Assembly (NCBI RefSeq): GCF_002163755.1
Contig: NZ_CP015863.1
Coordinates: 1,426,001-1,490,000 of the forward strand
Direction of reading: 5' to 3'
Source: Vibrio campbellii CAIM 519 = NBRC 15631 = ATCC 25920
Lineage (GTDB): Bacteria > Pseudomonadota > Gammaproteobacteria > Enterobacterales > Vibrionaceae
DNA: 64,000 bases
Shown here one piece after another: positions 52,884 to 60,116 of the stretch (position 1 is its first letter; every line of letters begins with the position of its first letter). Made by a program: the position numbers and the translations under genes. The notes beneath the pieces were generated by a model, which saw only the letters and a list, made by a program, of their open reading frames with translations, had not been told where the DNA came from and did no database searches.

Positions 52884-53657
52884 ATGAAATCAAAAATATC
52901 GATTGCTTTATTATTAGTTGTCACTCATGGGTACGTTTTTGCCGAAGATTTCACTGAGTTTAAAGGGCAACCTCTCTCTTCAACTCAGCGAGAGCAGATG
53001 GAGAACGACTTGATGGACTGGGCGATAACCAACCATGAAAGAGCAGAAAGAAAAATGATCTCAGAGGAGTACTCAGCAATCAAAAGCTATGGCCGCGTCG
53101 ATCATGATGTGGTGAATGAGTATATGCGAGCTGGTGAACCGAAGGAGTTTTTACTACCTGGCTATGGAGAGTCACTCAAAGTGAGGGTCTCTCATATGCG
53201 AAGCGTAATGAATAAGCTACCTAATTATAAGGGGACCGTTTTTAGAGGCTCATCGATTAAAAACAGTCTTCTAGAAAAGCTAGATGTTGGCGATATTTTA
53301 CACGAAAAAGCCTTTTTATCGACATCGACCATTCCTAGTGTAGCGAGAAGTTTTTCAGTCTCTGCTGCTTACGATGGTGCATCTGCTGCTCAGTTCAAAA
53401 TAGATTTGAAATCATCTGGGCGGGCTATTAACGCTTATACATTTAAACCATACGAAGCTGAAATCTTGGTCAAGCCTAATACTTATTTTCGTATTGAGGC
53501 TATAGAAAAAATTTCAGCAAATAAAAATTATATTAAATTAAGGGAGATAAAGAACCCATCTAAATACTTGAAAGCTGAACCCGATATACATGTCTTTGAT
53601 AGCTTTACTGGAGAAGAAGTTTCAATCAAAGGCCGAACAGCATTGTATTGTTTATAA
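52884..53657 (+). CDS. Secreted ADP-ribosyltransferase 2 (R-S-E class, Vis-like)
   Basis: A 257-residue protein starting at 52884, seven bases after AAGGA; an ATG at 52878 is too close to that site. Signal peptide about 1-20. Motifs: Arg121 in VFRG, STS at 146-148 in AFLSTSTIP, and Glu191-Ala-Glu193 in YEAEILV. Paralogous to the genes on each side, and closest to the first. Its single cysteine is Cys256 of 257 (ALYCL), after FTGEE. It lies 13 bases after the first transferase, so translational coupling is likely. Confidence 0.85.
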   Translation: MKSKISIALLLVVTHGYVFAEDFTEFKGQPLSSTQREQMENDLMDWAITNHERAERKMISEEYSAIKSYGRVDHDVVNEYMRAGEPKEFLLPGYGESLKVRVSHMRSVMNKLPNYKGTVFRGSSIKNSLLEKLDVGDILHEKAFLSTSTIPSVARSFSVSAAYDGASAAQFKIDLKSSGRAINAYTFKPYEAEILVKPNTYFRIEAIEKISANKNYIKLREIKNPSKYLKAEPDIHVFDSFTGEEVSIKGRTALYCL

Positions 53658-53711
53658 AACATACCGTCAGTTTATGAAACATACCATCCCTCAATAATTA
53701 AAAGAGGGATG
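53651..53711 (+). repeat. Tandem repeat and hairpin between transferases 2 and 3
   Basis: A 15-base unit (TTTATAAAACATACC at 53651, TTTATGAAACATACC at 53671) repeats with a 20-base period and one mismatch, starting inside the stop region of transferase 2. Directly after it, CATCCCTC (53685-53692) and GAGGGATG (53704-53711) form a perfect 8-bp stem. The hairpin lacks a T-run and may tune expression of the distal genes or mark a join. Confidence 0.55.
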
Positions 53712-53766
53712 AAACTATAATATAAAAATATCTTTATCGAGAAATTTTCGTCAATTGGTGTTTAAG

Positions 53767-54507
53767 ATGAAATTCAAAAAAACAATATATGGCTTTTTAC
53801 TTCATTTTTTATTTTGCTCATATTCAATCGCTGGATTAAAGTACAACAAAGAATATTATAACTTTTCAGAGATGGAACAGATAATGGATAATTTATCTGA
53901 ACCAGGTATTGATGATTTTGCAGAGTTTGAAAGGTTAAGAACAGAATTATATGAACAAGCTGATGTTCAAAGAGGGCTTTTATCTGAGGAGGAAGCTGCT
54001 GCCCTAGCTGAGTATCAAGATGTTGCATATGTATCAACGCGAGAGAGTTTTATCTCGGGTATATACGATAGTGAAACAAGGAATATTATTGACCATATAG
54101 ATTCTGCGTTTGAAAAAAGTATCAAGTACCAAGGTGTAACCTATCGAGGTGAGCGTGAGCTTGGAGCATATATGTCTGATATACAAGTCGGAGATATTGT
54201 TAGCCCAAGCTCTTACATATCAACATCAATATCAAAAGATGTTGCCTATAACTTCCAGTCAGGACAACTCGCAAGATTTGAACTTCAAGAAGGTAAGAGC
54301 GGTATTGTCATCCCAAGCGTAATAGATGGTGAACTAGAGGTATTAATTAACAGAGATACTTACTTTGAGGTGGTTGCCATTAAAACAAGCTATATGGGCA
54401 CGCATGTAGTTTACCGCGAAGTCGATGCTAGTTCTGTGGGTGAAAAAAACATAAAAGATATGCATAGCGGAGAAGAGTTAACGGCTACCGAAGTGTGCGC
54501 TTTTTAA
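53767..54507 (+). CDS. Secreted ADP-ribosyltransferase 3 (R-S-E class, Vis-like)
   Basis: A 246-residue protein from the ATG at 53767 (MKFKKTIYGF); a TTG 12 bases earlier is possible. Signal peptide about 1-22. Motifs: Arg127 in TYRG, STS at 152-154 in SYISTSIS, and Glu189-Leu-Glu191 in GELEVLI. It is more diverged and clearly more AT-rich than the other two, and the gap before it is larger (109 bases). Its single cysteine after the signal is Cys244 of 246 (EVCAF), after HSGEE. Confidence 0.85.
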   Translation: MKFKKTIYGFLLHFLFCSYSIAGLKYNKEYYNFSEMEQIMDNLSEPGIDDFAEFERLRTELYEQADVQRGLLSEEEAAALAEYQDVAYVSTRESFISGIYDSETRNIIDHIDSAFEKSIKYQGVTYRGERELGAYMSDIQVGDIVSPSSYISTSISKDVAYNFQSGQLARFELQEGKSGIVIPSVIDGELEVLINRDTYFEVVAIKTSYMGTHVVYREVDASSVGEKNIKDMHSGEELTATEVCAF

Positions 54508-54557
54508 AATAATGGACAGATAGCAATCTATTTAAACCTAAAAAGGTAAATAATTTA

Positions 54558-56849
54558 ATGAAATATAAAATCATACCAACTTTATTAACGTCGGTTGTAT
54601 TCAGCCCCACATCGATAGCCATGTGTTTTATTGATGATATTCCAGATACTCAGAACATCGATATGCTTAATAGTCAGAGATTGGAGGGATACGTTCAAAG
54701 TGAATTTTACTCAGAGCCACAATTCAGCTCTACATTTGGTGAGTTGGAGCATTCTTCTCAAAACCAATTATTCTCTGAAGCTTGGCCTCTATCAGAGGAG
54801 TCATTGGCGGCAGTACCTGCAACGGTGGATAGCGCAATAAGTGGTCAGGCTATCTTAAGTCGCGTAGGGCGTTTTGGTAGCTCCACGCTCGAAGTACTTG
54901 GCCCTGTGGGTGATGCAATTGCAGTTGGCGCTTGGGTTGAAAACATGGCAGCAACCTTCTCTCAAGAGTCTGCAACTCGCTTAGATAAAACAGCTGCAGT
55001 TTTTTCGATTGTCCCATTGGTGGGTGATGAACTTAATATGTTATCTAATGATATTAAGTACTTTGCGGCTAAGGAGAAAATCAGCGAGTTTGAGTCTCAA
55101 ACTCACTATGTATTCAATAACCACTTTGCTGATTTCAAAAAATTTCATCACAAAAAAGAGGATGCGATACGCCTGATTCGGCAGTACGATAATCATGTAA
55201 AATCATCAACCATGATTTACCTTGATCAGCTCCTATTGGTCGCAGATACCGAGTTTCGCCGCATCGCGTCAGGCTACGACCGACAACTGGCCAGGCAAAT
55301 GGCTAGGATTGACCTAGAAGTTTTGAAAGCGTATGGCCATATATCTGACCAGTCTAATCTAAACCACCCCCTTTGTGCAGATGTAGCGCAAGATCCTTCT
55401 CAGTTACTAAGTTGTATCCGAACTACCGGTCAAGCTCGTTTTGACGACATCGCCAATAGGCTTACTTCAGCAGAGTTTGGAGAACTGCACAAGAAAGTGT
55501 ATCAAGCTAAGCAGAGTTTGGTTCAAACTGCGATGGCCAATCTTGAGAGCCACAAGAATACGATTTTAAATAATCTGGTCGAGAGAGCAAAACTTCATGT
55601 AGGTGTGATACATAACAACACCAGAAACAATCGTCGCTTACTCGAGGAAAGGGCACGAATGAGTGGGTTACGTGAGTATGCAGCGGCAAATTGGGGGCTG
55701 GAATACCTCTCTGAAGAGCAATTAAACACAGCTACCTTTCTTGTAAAGCCAGCTAGGGTTTGTTGGGGCGTACCTTCAGTATATCCGGGTGGAATTCAAG
55801 CTTCTATTGATGCGTGCAAAGACAGCGGCGCTCTTTATGATACATATCATGTTTCTAAGGATCCTGAACTCGTGGAAGTGATAGGTGAGCAAGCTGTTTT
55901 TGATGTTGAAACGTATGTTTCAGCGCGAGTATTTCAAGGGTGGAAAGCTGGACTTCTTCGTTCAAAGTTGCTTAATGTTGCCTCTTCCTATGCGATTGGT
56001 AAAGTCGCTCACCAAACCTTCGAGAGACTGATTGAGCAGCTAGCGACAACTCAAGTGCTCCCATATCAGACATCTTTCATAGATTACCTCAACAGTAAAG
56101 GGCTAGATGGATCAGACATTCGAGAAAGGAAGGATTGGTATCAAATCAGTCGTTGGTACGAACTAATTTTAACTGAAAAACCTTCTGGAGGGATCATAAG
56201 TAATATTAAGCAGTATGAAGTTTTCCGAGCCTTCATAAAGCCTCTTTTCGAGCAAGCTATAACGGCTGCTTATTTGAGTGATGTGTACTACTCAATCCCT
56301 TATCCTCACATGTACTCCTCAAAAGACCTTCGTTTTTATTCACCAATTTTAGCTGATGAATTTGACCAAGCTATTGAAAAATCAACTAATGAAACGCTGG
56401 ATGAAAATTTAGTTGAAGCCGTAAATAATATTTTGGGTCGCATCAAGCACCTAAATACCGCAAATGAACTGCAATATCTTCTTGGTGACTTGGCTGTTTA
56501 TGCTCAAATTGCTCAACATCAGCAGTCAGAGGTAAATGTTCAAGTTGAAAGTAATGGAAATATACTTCAACTATTTAACGCAGGCTTATCACCTGTACAC
56601 ATGCAATATTTAAATGAAACACATTACCAATTGCTACTAGATCAGGTTGGAGACCTAGCTCAGCACCAAATTAGGGTGGAATTAAACGCGGTTGGTCGTT
56701 TTCTTTCGATGGGGGATTTTAACTCGGCTATTGATCAACTTGGATCCGCAATAAGAACGAATAATGCGATCACTCTACCTTTTATTAACGAAATACTTCT
56801 ACATGAACTAGAAGATCTCATCGAACTACAAATTGCAGTAGAGGGATAA
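54558..56849 (+). CDS. Large secreted protein, putative toxin carrier 2 (unknown family)
   Basis: A 763-residue paralogue of carrier 1. Signal peptide 1-21 (ending TSIA before MCFIDD). Shared block STLEVLGPVGDAIAVGAWVE, then VFSIVPLVGDELN, which is weakly hydrophobic and could insert in membranes. The rest is predicted mainly helical. Five cysteines after the signal: Cys23, at the same residue number as in carrier 1, and two probable pairs (PLCA/LSCI and RVCW/DACK) that match pairs of carrier 1. So one cysteine is left over. No known family. Starts 50 bases after transferase 3. Confidence 0.75.
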   Translation: MKYKIIPTLLTSVVFSPTSIAMCFIDDIPDTQNIDMLNSQRLEGYVQSEFYSEPQFSSTFGELEHSSQNQLFSEAWPLSEESLAAVPATVDSAISGQAILSRVGRFGSSTLEVLGPVGDAIAVGAWVENMAATFSQESATRLDKTAAVFSIVPLVGDELNMLSNDIKYFAAKEKISEFESQTHYVFNNHFADFKKFHHKKEDAIRLIRQYDNHVKSSTMIYLDQLLLVADTEFRRIASGYDRQLARQMARIDLEVLKAYGHISDQSNLNHPLCADVAQDPSQLLSCIRTTGQARFDDIANRLTSAEFGELHKKVYQAKQSLVQTAMANLESHKNTILNNLVERAKLHVGVIHNNTRNNRRLLEERARMSGLREYAAANWGLEYLSEEQLNTATFLVKPARVCWGVPSVYPGGIQASIDACKDSGALYDTYHVSKDPELVEVIGEQAVFDVETYVSARVFQGWKAGLLRSKLLNVASSYAIGKVAHQTFERLIEQLATTQVLPYQTSFIDYLNSKGLDGSDIRERKDWYQISRWYELILTEKPSGGIISNIKQYEVFRAFIKPLFEQAITAAYLSDVYYSIPYPHMYSSKDLRFYSPILADEFDQAIEKSTNETLDENLVEAVNNILGRIKHLNTANELQYLLGDLAVYAQIAQHQQSEVNVQVESNGNILQLFNAGLSPVHMQYLNETHYQLLLDQVGDLAQHQIRVELNAVGRFLSMGDFNSAIDQLGSAIRTNNAITLPFINEILLHELEDLIELQIAVEG

Positions 56850-56854
56850 TTATT

Positions 56855-58471
56855 ATGAACTTCTTCAAATACGTATTTGGTATTATGTCTGTTTTGTTGG
56901 TATCAACAGAGATTGCTTTGGCTGGTGGAGGTGCCTTAATGGGGCAGTTTTATTCAGCTCCCGATGGGGTAAGAGTTATACATGGTTATAACTCGCAGCA
57001 ACTTGGAAATCTGTATCGAGTCTCAACTAACCTCTATGTGCAAACAAAAGATGACGCGTACTTGGCTGACATTAAACTACTCATTCTCAAACTTAGGATG
57101 TCTCCGACTGGACGAGAAATTCTACGCCAAATTGCCACTTATACCCCAGTAAATGCGCCTGAAGACTCCGTTGGTCCCCTCATTGAGCATATCGAGGGGG
57201 TTGATGTTACCAAAGCAAAAGTTGTTACTGTAATCCGAGAGCCGGAAAGTTCAGGCCGTCTTTTTGAAACAGTGCCTTCTACTTTTGTAGATAGAAATAA
57301 AGCAGAGCTCATTTATCCGAGACAGTTTGATGGTAAGGGCGTATCCAACACCGTCTTCTTTTCTACCAAAGAGGTCGTCAATATTCCGGGTACAAGCAAA
57401 CAGTTCGACCAATCTGTTGCCCTAGGACATGAGCTAATTCATGCGCGTGACTATGCTTCAGGGGCAATGCCATCTGGTAGTGTACTTTTAAGGCACCGTC
57501 ATCCAGATTCTGGGCAAGTCACTGAATATACGATTGATAATGCAGAGTACCAAACCACAGGAATAACGCATTTCAATAATGCTGAAAGTGGTAGAGAAGC
57601 AGAGACTGAAATAAGTACGTTTCGCAGCAATAACATCGCGAGACGTGAACAGATGTACTTTCAATGGAAGAAACTTGGTCAAGAAGCTCCGAAAGCTTAT
57701 TTGAAGAATGAAAAGGTTGTCAGTGAATATCATTTAGCAGATGAACTTGGTGCACATAAACGAAATACTTATTGGCCTGCTGGTGAATATCAATATCACC
57801 CATACACTGTAGAGGTAAGGCCTGCTGCAACTGGGTCAATGTCCCCAAAGTGGGATACGGTTGAAGGGAAGCAAGCCCACGTTGAAGTTCGCCGAGCATT
57901 GAATCAATCTTTGAGTGAGGGAAGGGACACAGCGATAGTAATTATCGATGCAACCGAGCAAAAACTTTCACAAAGCTTGCAGAACTCTCCTGTTTTGACC
58001 AGAAGAGGCTTGGGCAATCAGAGAGAAATTTTAAACTATGCGGCAAAAAATAATATCAAAGTGGTTAATGCGTACAGTAGTACAAATGATACACCGCTTG
58101 CTAGTTTGAAAAAAAGACAGCGAAGCAGACTTTATCGTGCAATTTCTGGACAGCAAGCCAGCCCTGATGCATTTAAGGATGTCCAGTATAGCATTGGTGA
58201 CGAATCCGCGCTTTCTAGAGAGTTGGAAGGACAAGATACCGTTCTTGTTATGGCTTATTCGGACGGGCAAATGACAACTAATATTGTTGATAGCTTATCA
58301 GACGATCTCAATAAACAAGTGCTGGTGTCACGACATTCAAACCTAGATTATCAACCTGCAAATTTGAGCTCAGAAGAGAGCAATGCTTGGTTAAATATTC
58401 GAGAAAAACAGAATGTGAAAATGCTCGGTTCTGGCAGTCGTAGCCGTTTCAACATTTGCAGTGTTCAGTAA
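56855..58471 (+). CDS. Secreted HELIH metalloprotease (M91/NleD-like) with a second domain
   Basis: A 538-residue protein starting five bases after carrier 2. Signal peptide 1-23 (ending ALA before GGGALMG). Residues about 30-300 hold the zinc motif HELIH at 192-196 in ALGHELIHARDYASGAM and a downstream acidic helix (EAETEISTFR) that may give the third ligand, as in M91/NleD-type effector proteases, which cleave host MAP kinases. Residues about 355-500 (TAIVIIDATEQ, LNYAAKNNIKVVNAYS, VLVMAYSDGQMTTNIVDSL) look like an isochorismatase-type fold; this is tentative. The only cysteine is Cys535, four from the end (CSVQ). Confidence 0.78.
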   Translation: MNFFKYVFGIMSVLLVSTEIALAGGGALMGQFYSAPDGVRVIHGYNSQQLGNLYRVSTNLYVQTKDDAYLADIKLLILKLRMSPTGREILRQIATYTPVNAPEDSVGPLIEHIEGVDVTKAKVVTVIREPESSGRLFETVPSTFVDRNKAELIYPRQFDGKGVSNTVFFSTKEVVNIPGTSKQFDQSVALGHELIHARDYASGAMPSGSVLLRHRHPDSGQVTEYTIDNAEYQTTGITHFNNAESGREAETEISTFRSNNIARREQMYFQWKKLGQEAPKAYLKNEKVVSEYHLADELGAHKRNTYWPAGEYQYHPYTVEVRPAATGSMSPKWDTVEGKQAHVEVRRALNQSLSEGRDTAIVIIDATEQKLSQSLQNSPVLTRRGLGNQREILNYAAKNNIKVVNAYSSTNDTPLASLKKRQRSRLYRAISGQQASPDAFKDVQYSIGDESALSRELEGQDTVLVMAYSDGQMTTNIVDSLSDDLNKQVLVSRHSNLDYQPANLSSEESNAWLNIREKQNVKMLGSGSRSRFNICSVQ

Positions 58472-58518
58472 TCTCCCTGTGAACTTGCAATAAGGATTAC
58501 ACCGGGAGGTTCAAAAAT

Positions 58519-58555
58519 TAAAGCCGATTGAGTGAGCAGCTCAATCGGCTTTTCT
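58519..58555. terminator. Bidirectional terminator between the toxin-like operon and hutH
   Basis: Stem AAAGCCGATTGAG/CTCAATCGGCTTT with a seven-base loop and T-rich flank, between converging units. Confidence 0.9.
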
Positions 58556-58569
58556 TTACCAGAAGTTTA

Positions 58570-60105
58570 TTAGTGCACGCTAGGGAGCAAGTTTTCTGGC
58601 ATCAATGCGTTATGAAGAGCAAGCTTGAGTAGTGCGTTGGCTTGCTCGATATCTGGTGCGAAGTAGCGATCTTTATCGTAGAACGAGACTTTTTCACGCA
58701 GCATTTGTTTTGCAATCTCGATACGTTCAGAAGATTTGTTTGGCGCGCGGAAATCCAAGCCTTGCGCGGCAGATAAGTATTCAACCGCCAAAATACCACG
58801 CGTGTTTTCACCCATCTCTTTCAGGCGACGAGCAGCGAAGGTCGCCATCGATACATGATCTTCTTGGTTTGCGGACGTAGGCAAGCTATCGACAGAAGCA
58901 GGGTGAGCCAGTGTTTTGTTTTCACTCGCAAGCGCTGCTGACGTTACCTGCGCAATCATAAAGCCCGAGTTGACGCCGCCATTGTCGACCAAAAATGGAG
59001 GAAGCTTAGATAAGGCGCTATCAATGAGGAGTGCCATGCGACGCTCTGACAAGCTACCAATCTCTGCAATCGCAAGCGCAAGATTATCCGCCGCCATAGC
59101 AACGGGCTCAGCGTGGAAGTTACCGCCAGAGATGATGTCGTCGTCTTCAGCAAACACAAGCGGGTTATCTGATACCGAGTTGGCCTCTACTTTCAGAGTG
59201 TCTGCCGCATTGCGAATTTGCTGTAAACAAGCCCCCATGACTTGAGGCTGACAGCGCAGTGAGTAAGGGTCTTGAACTTTCTCACAGTTAGTGTGCGACT
59301 CACCAATCTCACTGGTCGCTTCTAATAGATGTCGATACGCCAACGCCGCATCCATTTGGCTGCGGTGACCACGAACACGGTGGATACGTGGGTCAAATGG
59401 ACGACGGCTGCCCAGTGCAGCTTCTACCGACATCGCACCACAAACGGTAGCAGAGGAGAAGAGATCTTCGGCAATGAATAAACCTTCGAGAGCAAACGCC
59501 GTTGACGCTTGAGTACCGTTAAGCAGTGCGAGGCCCTCTTTTGGTGCTAGTGTTATTGGCTCTAGACCAGCAATTTGCAGAGCTTCTAAGCCAGAAATGA
59601 CTTTGCCATTGTGACGCGCTTGACCTTCACCAAGAAGCACCGTACTCATGTGAGCCAGCGGCGCTAAATCACCCGATGCGCCTACTGAGCCCTTTTGTGG
59701 CACGCATGGGTACACCTGCGCGTTCACCAAATCAATCAGCATGTTGATGACTTTTAAACGCAAACCTGAGAAGCCACGCGCAAGACTGTTGATTTTCAGC
59801 ACCATCATCAAACGCACGGTCTCGTCTGACATGAATTTACCGATGCCCGCAGCGTGTGAAAGAACAATACTGCGTTGCAGCGTTTCTAGATCTTCCGGCG
59901 CAATACGTGTGTTTGCGAGTAGACCGAAACCCGTATTGATGCCGTATACAGTGCGATCTTCTGCTATTACGCGGTCGACAACTTGAGTACTTTCCTCAAT
60001 GGCCGGAATGGCTTCTGGGTCTAGAGTAAGGTTGACAGGTGAGCGGCTCACCTGACGCAGTTCGTTTAAGCTAATATGGCCCGGCTTTAGCGTTAAATTG
60101 AGCAT
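58570..60105 (-). CDS. hutH: Histidine ammonia-lyase HutH
   Basis: A 511-residue enzyme, first step of histidine degradation (histidine to urocanate and ammonia). The ASG that forms the MIO cofactor is in GSVGASGDLAPLAHM. YGINTGFGLL and the NGTQAST and SVSDNPL segments are typical. I start at 60105 (MLNLTLKPGH): the ATG at 60114 is directly against the TAAGG site, while 60105 has proper spacing. It is the last gene of the hut operon, and hutU ends 11 bases before it. Confidence 0.95.
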   Translation of the reverse strand: MLNLTLKPGHISLNELRQVSRSPVNLTLDPEAIPAIEESTQVVDRVIAEDRTVYGINTGFGLLANTRIAPEDLETLQRSIVLSHAAGIGKFMSDETVRLMMVLKINSLARGFSGLRLKVINMLIDLVNAQVYPCVPQKGSVGASGDLAPLAHMSTVLLGEGQARHNGKVISGLEALQIAGLEPITLAPKEGLALLNGTQASTAFALEGLFIAEDLFSSATVCGAMSVEAALGSRRPFDPRIHRVRGHRSQMDAALAYRHLLEATSEIGESHTNCEKVQDPYSLRCQPQVMGACLQQIRNAADTLKVEANSVSDNPLVFAEDDDIISGGNFHAEPVAMAADNLALAIAEIGSLSERRMALLIDSALSKLPPFLVDNGGVNSGFMIAQVTSAALASENKTLAHPASVDSLPTSANQEDHVSMATFAARRLKEMGENTRGILAVEYLSAAQGLDFRAPNKSSERIEIAKQMLREKVSFYDKDRYFAPDIEQANALLKLALHNALMPENLLPSVH

Positions 60106-60116
60106 GTCTTTCATCC

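Noticed and set aside
52861..53657. CaaX prenylation boxes as the reason for the terminal cysteines of all four effectors
   Set aside because: Only the protease end (CSVQ) fits; ACL, YCL and VCAF have too few residues after the cysteine.
48539..58600. A mobile genetic element carrying the toxin-like operon
   Set aside because: No integrase, transposase, tRNA target or flanking direct repeats were seen; composition differs mainly in the effector genes.
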